The notes: a model not told the origin generated them from the sequence alone. Shown: positions 25,970-38,548, counted from the stretch's first letter. The stretch is DNA of 64,000 nucleotides from Magnolia sinica (GCF_029962835.1 NC_080582.1:26048032-26112031), one strand, 5' to 3'. Translations and numbers: made by a program.

Positions 25970-27535
25970 TTGAATTTGATTGAGGGCTGCGAGTGTTTCA
26001 TGCCCAAGTGGGCCCGTGACGACACTCGACGTCTCTTGACTGAAGGAGGATTGGTTGAGGGGTTGACTATCCATCGCAGGACTAGACACCGCTCGAAATC
26101 CCCTGAGTTAACTGAGGTTATGGCTGAAGACCAACCTCCTCTACTTCCACCCAGGGTGGAGGATACCCAAGATGAAAATGAGGTGCAACAGGCACCCCCG
26201 CCTCGTACTTTACGAGATTATCTACAACCGGCGGGAGTGAGTACGCCCTCATGCATGATTTTCCCTGAAAACACAGGACAAATGGACATCAAGCCAGGAG
26301 TTATCCAACTCCTTCCCAAATTCCATGGACTTGAATCAGAGAGTCCATATTTACATTTGAAAGAGTTCGATGAGATTATAGCTACATTATGTTTTCCTAA
26401 TGTATCTAAGGATACAATTATGTTGAAACTCTTTCCTTTTTCCTTAAAAGAGAAAGCTAAGACGTGGTTACATTCACTGCGTCCTAGATCCATTGGCACA
26501 TGGAACGACATGCAGAGGGAATTCATAAAAAAATTCTTCCCACATCATAAAACGATTACCCTCAGAAAAGCAATCATGAACTTTGCCCAAAAGGAAGATG
26601 AAACATTCTTCCAATGTTGGGAAAGGTTCAAAGATTTGGTCAGTTCATGCCCACAACACGGATTTGAAACGTGACGCATTACAAATTTTTTCTATGATGG
26701 ACTGACATCTTCCATGCGCCAAATGGTCGAGACAATGTGTAATGGAGAGTTCATCAACAAAGATGTTGACGAGGTATGGGATTACCTCGATAGTCTCGCT
26801 GAAAAAACACAATCATGGGACTATTACCCAATGGCGAACACCACGTCTAGGCCGACTCAATTAAAGGAGAAAGGTGGATTATATCTCTTGAAAGAAGAGG
26901 ATGATCTCAAGTGTAAAGTGACTACGCTCATAAGGAAAGTTGAGGCCATGGAAGGAAAGAAGGATAAGGTCAATGAAATTGTTTGCGGCATTTGTGATTG
27001 CAACATTCACACAACTGAAAACTGTCCTACAATACCTGCCTTTCGAGGAGTGTTGAATGAACAAGCCAATGCCGTAAATAATTATCAAAGACCTTTTACT
27101 GGACCTAACTCCAATACATACAACCCTGGCTGGAAAAATCATCCAAACTTTAGTTGGAGGAATGGACAGACGGCTACTCCTCCAGGTTTCTTCAATCAAA
27201 ATCCAAATCAAGTGAAACCTCAAGAGGAACCGGTTCAAAATCCCATACAAGAGCTGGCTCAGGCAATGCGGAGAATTACAGATTTTATGCAAAAGATAGA
27301 TTCTCGTATGACGGTTATAGAAAAGGGGATGCTTCCTGCACAACCTCTCCCCAATCCTAAACCGCAGTACGAGAATAATGATCCCAGCTCTTCAAATCAG
27401 ATGGGGCATGCTAAATCCATCACCACTCTTAGGAGTGGGAAGATCATTGATAAAACTCTTAGGTTAGGCCCGAAAAGCCTCAAGAACCGTAAGAGGACAA
27501 CAATGATGGATCCGGTGATGCCCCACAAAAAGTAG
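25970..27535 (+). pseudogene. Athila gag region
   Basis: Begins after an AT-rich leader of about 650 bp. The retrotrans_gag core is visible: PGVIQLLPKFHGLESE, HLKEFDEIIATLCFP, LFPFSLKEKAKTWL, REFIKKFFPHHKT. Downstream are a possible Cys/His knuckle (CGICDCNIHTTENCP) and a Pro/Asn/Gln-rich tail. The structural protein would form virus-like particles in an active relative; this copy is broken. Confidence 0.85.
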
Positions 27536-27639
27536 AACCGGAACTTGTAGACAAGTTGATTGCTCCATTCCCCAACGGTTGGTTTCACCAAAATCTCTCT
27601 AACTCTCGGGATATCCTAGAGGTGTTGAAACAGTGAAAG

Positions 27640-29480
27640 TCAATATTCCTCTACTTGATGTCGTTAAAGATACCTTCATATGCCAAATTCTGAAAGACTT
27701 ATGCACGACCAAAAGACGGAAAATTATTCAAAAGAAAATCTTCTTGACTGAAAAAGTGAGTGCCATCCTGAAGCAAGACGTGCCGCAGAAATTCAAGGAT
27801 CCCGGTAGCCCAACCATATCATGTGTAATCGGGAACCATCGAATTGATCACGCACTTCTTGACTTAGGAGCGAGCGTCAATTTGATTCCCTACTCGGTAT
27901 ACAAACAGTTAGGTTTGGGTGAATTAAAACCCACCCTAACCACATTACAACTTGCTGATCGCTCTGTTCGTGTACCAAGAGGGATAATTGAGGATGTGTT
28001 AGTCCAGGTCGATAGATTTTACTACCCTGTAGATTTTATCATCCTGGACACCGAACCCATCAATAACATGAGCACTCAGATTCCCGTCATTCTTGGTCGC
28101 CCATTCCTTGCCACGTCAAATGCAATTATCAATTGCAGGAATGGTATCATGACTATGTCTTTTGAAAATTTGACATTGGAGTCAAACATTTTTTTCAATA
28201 ACGGCAGCAACTCAGAGGATGATGACGATTTCCACGACATTAACATGATTGACTCTTTCGTGGAAGATACGACACCTCTGACCTTATCCTCCGACCATCT
28301 GGAGACGTGCCTGGCCCACTCCCATGATTTTGATGATGACATGATTAGGGAGACGTGTGCCTTGCTTGATACTGCACCGGTACTTGAAGTTAACCGGTGG
28401 AGGCCACAATTTGAAGAATTACCACAAACCGATGTAATGCCTCTACCGTCTAACCTCAAGCCGCCGAAGCTTGACCTAAAACCTTTGCCCTCTGATTTGA
28501 AATATGCCTATTTAGGTCAAGATGAGACATACCCGGTGGTGATCTCTGCCCACCTGGAGAAAGAACAGGAGAGTATGCTTATATCTACTCTCATTGAGCA
28601 TAAAGGAGCCCTGGGATGGACGATAGCGGACCTCAAGGGAATCGATCCCTCGATTTGTACTCACCGCATATATCTTGAGGATAATGCAAAAACCGCTCGG
28701 CAACCACAACGTAGACTAAATCCAAATATGAAGGAAGTGGTTAAGGCCGAGGTTCTTAAACTATTGGATGTGGGTATTATATACCCTATATCTGATAGTC
28801 AATGGGTGAGTCCAACTCAAGTGGTCCCTAAGAAGTCCGGAATCACCATCGTAGCCAATGCTAATAATGAACTCGTGCCAACTAGAGTCACTACTGGTTA
28901 GAGAATGTGCATTGACTACAGGAAGTTGAATACCGTCACGAGGAAAGACCACTTTCCCTTACCATTCATTGATCAGATCCTGGAAAGGTTAGCTGGTCAT
29001 TCCTATTATAGTTTCCTTGACGGGTATTCGGGCTACAACCAGATAGAGATAGCCCCTGAAGACCAGGAAAAGACCACATTTACATGTCCCTACGGCACCT
29101 TTGCCTATCGAAGGATGTCATTCGGACTATGTAATGCCCCTGCCACTTTTCAACGATATATGCTTAGTATTTTTTCTGACATGGTGGGGCAATATCTAGA
29201 GGTCTTCATGGATGATTTCTCTGTTTACGGTCCATCTTTCAGCAAGTGCTTGGAAAGTCTTAAATGTGTGCTGAAAAGATGTGAAGAAAAGAACTTGGTA
29301 CTTAATTGGGAGAAGTGTCATTTCATGGTTCAGAAGGGAATTGTCCTTGGGCATATCATCTCGTCCAAAGGAATCGAGGTAGATAAGGCAAAAATCGATC
29401 TTATCTCTAACCTACCTCCACCCAAGAACATCAGAGACGTGCGATCCTTCTTAGGACACGCAGGATTTTACAGACAATCA
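27640..29480 (+). pseudogene. Athila protease and reverse transcriptase region
   Basis: Protease: LLDLGASVNLIPYSVYKQLG (a D-x-GAS variant), then VPRGIIEDVLVQVDRFYYP and VILGRPFLAT. After an acidic linker comes RT: DYRKLNTVTRKDHFPLPFID, FLDGYSGYNQI, MSFGLCNAPATFQRYM, EVFMDDFSVYGPSF (catalytic MDD), GIVLGHIISSKGIEVDKAK, SFLGHAGFYR. The FMDDFSVYG form is characteristic of Athila. Broken copy. Confidence 0.9.
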
Positions 29481-29519
29481 TAAAGGACTTTAGTTTTCTC
29501 TCTCGTCCTTTATGTAATC

Positions 29520-31364
29520 TTCTTCAAAAGGATGCTCTGTACGAGTGGACTGAGCAGTGCCAGGAAGCTTTCACCAAGCTTAAGGGCACGTTAACCACTG
29601 CACCTATCATGCGTCCAACCACCTGGAGCCTTCCTTTTGAGCTTATGTGCGATGCTTCGATTATGCTCTTGGGGCGGTCTAGGCCGGAGAAAAGATAAGA
29701 AGCCCTACGTCATTCATTACACGAGTAGGACTCTAAATCCCGCCAGTGAACTACTCGACTACGGAAAAGGAACTCTTAGTGGTAGTGTCGCCTTTGACAA
29801 ATTTATGTCCTACTTGATCGGATCCAAGATCATTATCTACACAGATCATGCGGCACTTAAGTATCTTCTTTCGAAGAATGATTCTAAGCCCCGTTTGATA
29901 CGATGGATCCTTCTACTTCAAGAATTTGATTTGGTAATTAAAGATAAAAAGGGAGTAGAGAACGTAGTGGCCGATCACCTCTCTCGCCTTAATACCTCTG
30001 ATTCCCTTGAGGCGACCCATATCAATGATATGTTCCCTGATGAACAACTGTTCAGAGTTTCCCATTCACCTTGGTTCGCTGATATTGCTAATTATCTTGC
30101 TACAGGTGCCATACCGACACAGTGGACTGCGCAAGATAAGAAGAAATTTTTCACCGAGGTGCGCAACTTTTTCTGGGATGATCCTTATTTATTTAAATAT
30201 TGCCCAGACCAAATTCTAAGGAGATGTGTACCAGACGATGAGCATCAGAGCGTCATTTCCTTCTGGCACTCAGAGGCCTGTGGTGGTCACTTTTCTGCTA
30301 AAAAGACCACGACCAAGATTCTGCAGTGTGGCTTTTACTGGCCCACTATGTTTAGGGACACTCATGAGTTTTGCAAAGCTTGTGAGCGTTGTCAGAAATT
30401 GGGAGCATTGTCCCGTCGAAATATGATGCCTTTGAATCCCATCCTTATCATTGAAGCATTTGATTGCTGGGGCATCGATTTCATGGGACCATTCCCCCAA
30501 TCGTTTGGGAATCTGTATATTTTGCTTGTCGTGGATTATGTCACTAAATGGGTCGAAGCGATTCCGTGTCGAAAGAATAACCATCGCACGGTCATTAAAT
30601 TCCTAAAAGAAAACATTCTTTCTCGATTCGGAACGCCTCGAGCCATCATTAGTGATGGGGGCTCACACTTTTGTAATAAACCATTTGAGAGCTTAATGAA
30701 GAAATACGGTATCTCTCATAAGGTGAGCACCCCATACCATCCACAAACAAGTGGACAAGCTGAGATTTCCAATAGGGAGATTAAACACATTTTGGAGAAA
30801 ACGGTTAACCCTGATCGTAAGGATTGGTCAATTCGATTGACCGATGCCTTATGGGCATACCGTACTGCATTTAAAACCCCTATTGGAATGTCTCCCTTTA
30901 GACTTGTCTATGGGAAAGCTTGTCACTTGCCTGTGGAGTTGGAACATAAAGCATACTGGGCGATCAAAAATCTTAATTTCAATCTGGACAACGCTGGCTC
31001 GCTACGCAAACTTCAATTGAATGAACTTGAAGAAATCCGGAATGATGCGTACGATAATTCGAGAATTTACAAGGACAAGATGAAAGCATTTCATGACCAA
31101 CACATTTTGCGAAAATCATTCACGCCTGGTCAAAAGGTCCTTTTGTACAATTCTCGATTACATCTCTTTCCGGGTAAGCTTCGATCTCGTTGGACCGGCC
31201 CTTACATTGTTGTTACTGTTTTTCCTCATGGGGCCGTTGAGATAAGAGATCCCGACAATGGCAAGGAGTTTAAAGTCAATGGACATCGATTGAAACCATT
31301 TGTTGAGAAATTTGATTCAGAGGACATGTCCATGCCTCTGACTGATCCTGTTTACCAGGATTAA
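29520..31364 (+). pseudogene. Athila RNase H and integrase region
   Basis: RNase [54 protein letters not shown]. Integrase: zinc-binding [14 protein letters not shown]...CKACERCQ, then [31 protein letters not shown] and [17 protein letters not shown] carrying the catalytic Asp/Asp/Glu set. A C-terminal [13 protein letters not shown] module ends the protein. The RNase H to integrase part is the longest open stretch in the element (about 575 codons). Confidence 0.9.
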
Positions 31365-32191
31365 TCTCCTAGTCTGATGGAGGTCCAGGTTATCAAGATT
31401 GATTAATTCATGGTCCATTCTTGTCTGGTTGAAGACGTTAAACTTAGCGCTCCTGGGAGGCAACCCAGTTTTTCATTCCATTTCACTTTTCTCATTCATC
31501 AGTTCCATGTTTGTGGGTAGCATTGCTGCAAACCCTCACGAGACTATAACTCGTCCACTAGGGGTAACCTAGGGGTTTAAAGGCTTGTTGCATATGCTAA
31601 ATGCAATCGAGAGCACCTACGAAAGTGGTATAGGTAGGATTTTATTTTGTGTTATTTTTGTTGCCTTTTCTCTCGTGCTGACCGACGCCCATGCTGTGAT
31701 CTCTTGGAAAGTGTCTCTCTATGCATCATCCAGGTACTATCTTCCCATTACTTCTCAGTTACTCATTTTGTCCCATGTGCATTGCATGCCTATTTCTTTT
31801 ACATTGAGGACAATGTAGATTTTTGGTTGGGGGTGGGAGATTAGGTTTCCTAATCAGTATTTTCTTAGTCTTGAGCAGAAATTGTGAAAATTTTTAAATT
31901 TTTCTAGAATTTCATATGAATTCGAAGCGATTTTGACGGCCATCTTGGATTTAGAACTACAAGATGCGTGATGTTGGTACTTTATGACTCTTGGATTCAG
32001 TTATCTATTGAATTTCACAGCTAAGTTTGAATTGTTAATCCATTATTAAAAGTTGTAAACATTGATTGAGTCATGAATTCGCAGGACACATCTCGCATGC
32101 ATATTAAGGTTTCAGTTCGATATTGAAGGATTAACTTGGTAATCACTAAACATGAAAGGAACCAACTTGGAAAATTGAATGGATTGGGCGA

Positions 32192-32316
32192 ACAGTCTTT
32201 ACCATAGGTTTGCTCCCTATAGATGAGGATTCGATTCCCCATGAATGATATGTGAAAAAGTTGGGTGTACAGTCTTTACCTTAGGTTTGCTCCCTGTAGG
32301 TGAGGATTTGATCCCT
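32192..32316 (+). repeat. Two-copy 77-bp-period repeat before the 3' LTR
   Basis: 'acagtctttacc.taggtttgctccct' occurs at 32192 and again at 32269, each followed by 'gatgaggatt.gat.cc'-like sequence. Non-coding 3' region of the Athila element. Confidence 0.75.
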
Positions 32317-32725
32317 CTTCTTGACGTTACTCCTAATGAAAAAAAAAAATCAAATCAAAAATTAAAAGAATAAAAAGATAAGGTGTAAACCAAGTTGGGT
32401 TATCGTGATTTCTCTTATTTGTTACCAATGATATCCTTAAATATCAAGGTGAATCTTAATGTTGACAAGTCGAGATTGGACTATACATCCATGGAATTCA
32501 ATATTTAGAATTATACTAATTGATGGACTAATATTTTGAACTTGATTATGAAGTTTACCGTGAGCTTGATTTTAGGAAAAAGTAATGCCAACATTCATGA
32601 ATCTTAGAATTCGAGTATCTGAACTATTTTTCATAAATCCTTTGAGTTGTTGAAATTATCCTGTAATTCTCAATTTATTTTTCGCATACTTTGCTCGGGA
32701 CTAGCAAAATGCTGGTTGGGGGTTG

Positions 32726-34940
32726 TGTTGAGGGTCAAATATTGCATATCAGACCCAGTTGTTACCTGGATTTACAAACATAGTATTGTTTAACGGCCTG
32801 ATTTAATCATGTTTGTGATGCAGGGTGTATTCACGAGCTTGGACTGGAAAAGGGTACTAAAAGCATGGATTTAACGCTCTGATGACACCCAAGGCAAGGG
32901 ACGGACTCCAGGAGACGAAGATCGATGGAATTATGCATCAAGGATCCGAGGAAAGCAGGCCATTCACGTTAAAGAGGCCCGAAATTGGTGAAAAATGCAA
33001 GATCACATAGTTCTTGCCATCTGATTGGCTCAAAACTTCATACATGGCCTGAGGGCCATAAATTAACCGTACATATCAAATTTCAGCCCTCGGATCACTA
33101 TGGAAGTACCCCAACTGACAGATCAGCCCATAAACCGTTGATTCTGGGCCCACCTGATATCTGGAACTGTCTCAACTTTGGTCTCGACGGTTTAAATAAG
33201 ATGGGAAAATGAATGGATGGATCAGATTGTTGAAACACATCACAGTGGGGCCCGTATGTGATGTGTGTGTGCACAGCACACATATACCAGAGCCGCACCG
33301 AGCCAACAGACGCGGGTCAGCAGCGCTGACCCGCGTCTCCTTCCCAAACACGGCAGCAGCCGTTTCGCGCTGCGTAACGGACGGACGACGTCCGTTTTGC
33401 GGACGGTAGTGGGCCCCACAGTGTAATTTTTCGGATGATCCAAGCCATCCATCGTGTAGAGGGCCTCAAATACTATAAACCCTTGCTAAAATTTTACACC
33501 CAAGCGTGCACATGTGCACGATACAGAGGCCACAAGCAGGCACTCCTGCAACGTTCAAAATGAATTTTGGCATGATTTCTTCTTTGGGCCTCATGAATGG
33601 ACGTTCAAAACCACCCATTCTTGACCGAAATTTCGTCCTGAATCCAATGGACGGGGTGGATTTCTCCGAAAATACCTCTGTGGGGCCCACCGAACACGTC
33701 AGCGCCTCTGCGTACGCCTTACGCGCGTTCGGGGAATCCGGGATTTGCGGGAGGTAGTGTGTCACGATCATTAACATTTTGAGTGATCCAGACCGTCTAA
33801 TGTGTCTACAGGGAGGCCAATATCCTAGCCAAGATTTCAGAATTGTCAGGTAGGTCGATATCACGCCGCAAATTCTCTCCAAACGCAAGTCGTTTTGCGC
33901 TTTTGCTGCGCATACGAACTCGGCTGCGTAAGAGTTCCACATCCTATTCCCTTTGGGACTCCACAGAGCTGCCGGCATGGGAGCGTTCCATCTTTATAAA
34001 GGAAAAAAAACGGAGAGAGAAGGGGGGAGTGCTCGGTTTTGGTTTTTTCTGTTGCTGGGTTGCTGCTGCACGTCAGGTGAGCTCAGCCAGGAGATTGAGA
34101 GAGTACAGAGGAGGGACGCTGCTGGTGGCTGGGTTGCTGCACGTGTAGAGTGAACGAAGCAAAGGTGGGGTCTTGGTTCCTCTTCTTCCTCTTCTTCTTC
34201 ATCTTCTTCTTCTTCTTCTTTCTTTTAATTGGAATTTAGCCCATATCATGTGTGGCTAATCCTCTTAGCTGGGGCTAAGAGGTGAAGCCTGTAGCGAGAT
34301 GGGAGACACTATTTCATGCATTTAATTTAAACTTCTGAACTGAACTTGGTTTTAAGTTGATTATTATAAGGAATATTTTTCTTAGTCTTTAATGGTCTGT
34401 TGTGACTGAAATTACAATGGGTTTGCAATGGCTTTGAATATTTCTTTCCCATTTTTATGTTTATGAAGTCAGGAAGCCCTGTTGTCCATCATTGCTCCAT
34501 GGGCATGGTAGGATGACAGTACCCTTCCTGATCCTCATACATGGTTGATTAGTTGGTAATTAGTTTAATCCTGTTGTTTGCTTTGTCTCCTGGCATGGTT
34601 AGATGATGGAATCCATTCTAATTCATATACTTTTCATCTCTTAAAACTTAGATCAAGTAAATTCAGTTTGATTTCCATGATTCCTGATGCAAGCATAAGA
34701 TCTCCCTGATCTCTACAAGTGGATCCTCTGAATCCCTAGTTTCCTTCCTCTGAATTCCTTAAAGTTTTAGATAATTATTTCACAATTATTTCTTAAATTC
34801 TATTTGGTTTAGATCACATCTTAGTTTAGTTCTAGTTCTACTTGGTTTCAAATAACGTACAGGTATCAGTCCCTGTGGATTCGACCTCGGTCTTACCAAG
34901 TTTATTACTACATCACAACCCTATACTTGGGGAGTGAACA
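32726..34940 (+). repeat. 3' LTR of the Athila element
   Basis: 2215 bp, TGTTGAGGGTC...GAACA, preceded by the G-rich tract gctggttggggg. It is longer than the left LTR as preserved and contains two small patches that differ from it (near 33320 and 34020-34100). Confidence 0.92.
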
Positions 34941-35029
34941 ATTACATGATCTCTTTTGTGAACGGGGCGCCTTTGCCTCGGGTCCTGTCTGACCGGCGTG
35001 GCGGTTTTGCTTCATGTCTATAATCTCTT
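34941..35029 (+). repeat. 89-bp target duplication, right copy
   Basis: Perfect copy of 23138-23226, after which the Tat sequence continues. Confidence 0.9.
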
Positions 35030-35646
35030 CCCGCATTTCCTTCCGTAGATCCTATAGTTCAGCCTTCCAGGGCTCATCACTGTCAGTCGTACCCTCAACC
35101 AGCGGCCTACTACGCCTCCTCTGATCTATTTTGTGTCGTAGATCGGAGGCACGCAGTGGGGTTGTTATGGAGATATAGGAAGGCGCAGGCTCAATCGGAC
35201 CCTGGTGTTAGCTTTGCTAAGGAATGGTTCGCGGAGCAATGGGTTGAGGATCAATAAACTGTCATGGGGCATTTGTACGACTATCCTCTTATTGGGGTAA
35301 CTGGACCTGTTGGTGATGAATTTGCTCTAACATCTATTTCATGTAGTTCATGTCAGTCCTAAGTTCCTGGACTTCCTTATCCAGACGTCCATTCCCTCGA
35401 TTCCGTTCAGTGTGCCTGGTCGAAGCGGAGGTTACCTATCGGGCTACCGAACCTTGTCGATTATCGGGTTGGTTCTGGGCCCCTTGAGCTCTATTCGTAC
35501 CAAGCGGGCCCTCTGTCACCAGTGGGCCGGTGACAAGGACTTCACTAGGTTCGTTGTTAATGGTTCTCCGCGTTCTTGCCATCGGAGACTACTTAATGTT
35601 TAGAGAAAATGACTTTTCGTGTCGTTTCCCCCAGATGGCGCCAGAC
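35030..35646 (-). pseudogene. Tat leader and gag start, right of the nested insertion
   Basis: Remaining 5' part of the Tat element on the minus strand. The primer site (about 35624-35645, containing TGGCGCCATCTGGGGG on the minus strand) adjoins the right LTR. The rest is leader and decayed gag. Confidence 0.65.
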
Positions 35647-36391
35647 TGTTGATGCTGTTTTTTAGTTTGCCCTCTTTGTGACCCTGGGACCTACACAAGT
35701 AGAATGAGAAAGGTGACCCTGGCTTTACCAGGGGACCCTCAGATGCTTAAGTCAGAATCTGAGTCTTGGATTAAAGGTTTTAGGGTGAGAGTTCTTGCCT
35801 ACCTTTTACCATGAAGATCTTCATATTTATAATACTGTCATACCCCATAGGGTTCACGTAATCAGAGTGAATCCCAATTTTACTGGGATCCGTAATCTAC
35901 AATATTCCTGGATTTTCGGAAGATCCTAGCCTTATCTCCTGAAAATCTCGAGTAAAGATCCAGAGTTTTACTAGGTAATTTCTAGATATGGAGAGATATA
36001 GCTCAGCTGATACTTATCTCTTCAACACGCATGTGTTAAGACAAGTTTATCTCCGCCTACTTTATTGACCGACTCAACCTTTGAATCGGACTAAAGCCCA
36101 GGCGACTCTATGGCCAACTAATCATAGGTCGGCTTGGGCTTTCCTCTATAAGGGTTTTATTTGAGCCTTTAGGTGCGCTTCCTCCCTTAGAGGCTTCGCT
36201 TCATGGCTCAGGACGTTCAGGCTACGGTCGAGCCAAGAGCCTCACGATCCGAGCTACGTCTCTCCATCCCGCATTTTACGGACTTTGGGCTTCATCCAGA
36301 CTTAGCATCCAACGAGTCCGAGCCCTTGCCTCGTTAACTCTTTCGACTCTTGAGACAACTCAAAGGACTTGTCGAATTTTTTCCCCCAACA
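35647..36391 (-). repeat. 5' LTR of the Tat element
   Basis: 745 bp, partner of 14553-15267. Ends TGTTGATG...CCCAACA on the plus strand and is followed by gctac. Confidence 0.88.
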
Positions 36392-37174
36392 GCTACCATA
36401 GATTTGTTGCTTTAAAATGGATGAGGGGAAAGATGTTTGGATGATTGAAAACTTCCATTTAGGCAGGCCATTCATGCTGTGGGGCACATCTTAGGCCAGA
36501 ATATATCTCGGAAAAAACACCCATAAGCAATCCTAATTATCCAAGTGAAGGTTGCCAATTGAATGGATAAAAAGAAAATAGTGAGTGGTTCAAATTGCAA
36601 GTGAGAAATCTGATGCATACCATCATCTGCTTCATGTAGTGTTCATGTAATGTTCGAGCTATGCTCCATCGGCAACTGGGTCAGCAATTTAAACGGCCTG
36701 GATTGATGACAACTATGCAAGTGCGGTGGATGAGACCACCATCTTTAAAATGGGGTTAGTTGCAAGAGGGTCTAACCCTACAAACATTATTTAGTTCTCG
36801 GAATCCGGTACTTACTAAAGAAACAGTCTTGCACATAGACTTTGAAATTCGGCACCCCACTTGATTATATTATTTCTAATTCAATCTTGATTCCAAGTTT
36901 GAAAGCAATTGCAACATCCAAGGCATGTGAACGCATGTGAGCCATCCACATTTTAAATGGTGTTCTCTTGCGTTTCTTCAACCCATTAAAAAATAATAAA
37001 AAATTAAAAAGAAAAAGAAAATAAAGGAAATAATAATAATAATAAGAGAAAAGTCGTCCTAACTAAAAATATAAGAAACAAATAAGATTTAAAAATTGAG
37101 AAATGCTTCAAGTGCTCTCAGAGCTCTGTTAAGTTATGGTGCCTACTTTTACCGTTTTACTTGAATTGTCACCA
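36392..37174. other. Host sequence after the nested retroelements
   Basis: The first 50 bases (catagatttgttg...aaaatggatgag) continue paralogous copy A and match 38238-38270 of copy B. The rest is AT-rich, with an (AAT)n-like stretch near 37030, and no gene. Confidence 0.5.
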
Positions 37175-37187
37175 GCAATTTAGAACT

Positions 37188-37309
37188 TTTTTTTTTTTTT
37201 TTTTTTTAAACACACGCACACATATCCCCACACACTTACACCGTAGTGGTATTTCACCACCTATGGATACTCGAACCCTTGACTGGGTGTTGAAACTCCT
37301 ACCGCTGGA
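37188..37309 (-). mobile_element. tRNA-derived SINE, copy 1
   Basis: Minus strand: a head with GGGTTCGAGTATCC (pol III B-box-like) after 'gtttcaacacccagtcaa', a short body, a TG-rich stretch and a poly(A) tail (poly-T on the plus strand). Flanked by about 13-bp direct repeats gcaatttagaact (37175-37187) and gcaattagaactt (37310-37322). Same family as 52311-52456 and 56798-56940. Confidence 0.8.
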
Positions 37310-37447
37310 GCAATTAGAACTTAACTCAAAGCTCTTAACGGAGCAAACGAAGTAAATAAAGGTCATACGTGGCTCATGAATTTTGCCCATGGTCATTCAT
37401 TAGATGTGTCTTGACTTAACGTGGATGCGCATAAGGGCAGGAAATTG

Positions 37448-38066
37448 GGAAGCGGATTGGCTGGTTTTACCTCACACCAGTTATACTGCTGCTGTATTGG
37501 CGTCAGCTTTTGTGGGTTCTATCATGAGGTATGTGCTATATCCAAACTGTCCATCCATTTGGCGAACTCAACTTAAGGCTTGAGATGAAAAATAAGACAG
37601 ATTTAACTATCAAGTAGACCACACTGCAAAAAGCAGTGGGAGATTGAACGTCTACCATTGAAATCCTTTTTAGGGTTACAGAAGTTTTGGATCAATATAA
37701 AATTTATTTTTCCTTTTTGTTTAGGTCTTTGTGACTTTATGAACAGATTGGATGGAAAATAAACATTATGGTGAGCCCTACGAATTGTTTAACGGTGAAA
37801 ATCATTATCTCCACTGCTATTTGTGGTGTGGTCCAAATGATCTTTGGATATGATTCATTTTTTGAATAATTTTCTAAACTGATCTCTAAAAATAGATGAA
37901 CGGTGTAGATATAATAAATACATCACTGTGGGGCCCATGTAACTTTGATATCCTTTGAACCGTTCGTACAACTCGGAGCTGGAGGAGCGTCGATGCTCGT
38001 CTTCGCACGACACGTACCTACAGCCGCTATATAGCTGGTGTGTGGTACACCAGCTAATCCGCTACC
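37448..38066. mobile_element. Mutator-type MITE with perfect 9-bp target duplication
   Basis: Ends GGAAGCGGATTGGCTGG and, inverted, GGTAGCGGATTAGCTGG. The perfect 9-bp direct repeats aggaaattg lie at 37439-37447 and 38067-38075. Paralogous copy A near 13440 has a single aggaaattg with no insert, that is, the empty site. 619 bp, no coding. The 9-bp duplication places this foldback family with Mutator-like elements. Confidence 0.85.
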
Positions 38067-38280
38067 AGGAAATTGTATTTAGTAAACAAAAGGAGACTTG
38101 ACTTGGGTGACACTAAACCGTATTTCCAGCCCAAGACCAGCAGGTGGTAGGGCAGTCTATCAAGACGGTAGATATGATGGTTATCATCTGTTCATGCTCT
38201 AACGTTGAAAATCACATTCAACATTTAATCCTATCATACATTGGTCGTTAAAAAATGGATGAGTAGAAAAGGGATAGAGA
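38067..38280 (+). repeat. Paralogous host segment, copy B
   Basis: Contiguous here but split by two MITEs and 21.8 kb of nested retroelements in copy A (13430-13570, 14475-14552, 36392 onward). It preserves the pre-insertion arrangement. No coding potential; origin unknown. Confidence 0.6.
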
Positions 38281-38548
38281 TTAGGTGAGGCAGGGTAACA
38301 GCTGAGTGGGTGAGCCCAGAACTCGGGCTCTATCTCAATTTATGTGTTCTATGTCCACGCCATTTATCTGTTTCAACGGCACAATTTATGGCACGGTAGG
38401 AGAAATGAGGCAGATCCAAATTCAGAAATGAGACACAATTTAATCTTAGTCCTTCTAAACTATACATACGAATGCTGGTGCCTGTGTATCATCCATCACA
38501 CTTCACGAGAGTATTAAATGACTCTATTGGGAAAAGTATAATTGAAAC

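Larger units (their letters stand above)
23227..34940 (+). mobile_element. Ty3/gypsy LTR retrotransposon, Athila clade, young, broken
   Basis: Seen: two LTRs (23228-25315 and 32726-34940), a primer site resembling the tRNA-Asp complement after the left LTR, then gag, protease, RT, RNase H and integrase on the plus strand. About 1.3 kb of non-coding sequence and a G-rich tract precede the right LTR. RT and integrase motifs match Athila. No envelope-like ORF is recognisable. The LTRs look about 99 percent identical outside two small replaced patches, so the insertion is recent relative to its Tat host. Broken, with roughly five interruptions in gag-pol. The element lies in a minus-strand Tat copy, opposite to its host, and is bordered by an 89-bp duplication rather than a 5-bp one. 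Confidence 0.9.
14553..36391 (-). mobile_element. Ty3/gypsy LTR retrotransposon, Tat clade, broken, host of a nested element
   Basis: Seen: LTRs at 14553-15267 and 35647-36391 with TGTTG...CAACA-type ends; flanking pentamers gccac (14548-14552) and gctac (36392-36396) match at 4 of 5. A tRNA-type primer site containing TGGCGCCA lies inside the right LTR and a G-rich tract (ggggggct on the minus strand) inside the left one. This fixes the minus-strand orientation. Order from the right: gag, protease, reverse transcriptase, RNase H, second RNase H, integrase, then an antisense ORF region before the 3' LTR. Known: the second RNase H, the YIDDMLVKS-type RT motif and the antisense ORF are Tat features. 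LTR divergence by eye is around 10 percent, so it is old. Broken, with ten or more interruptions. The Athila element at 23227-34940 is inserted in its gag region. Confidence 0.85.

Noticed and set aside
37260-37275. tRNA gene suggested by a GGTTCGA-type B box
   Set aside because: No cloverleaf; the motif belongs to a SINE with tail and target duplication, present three times.
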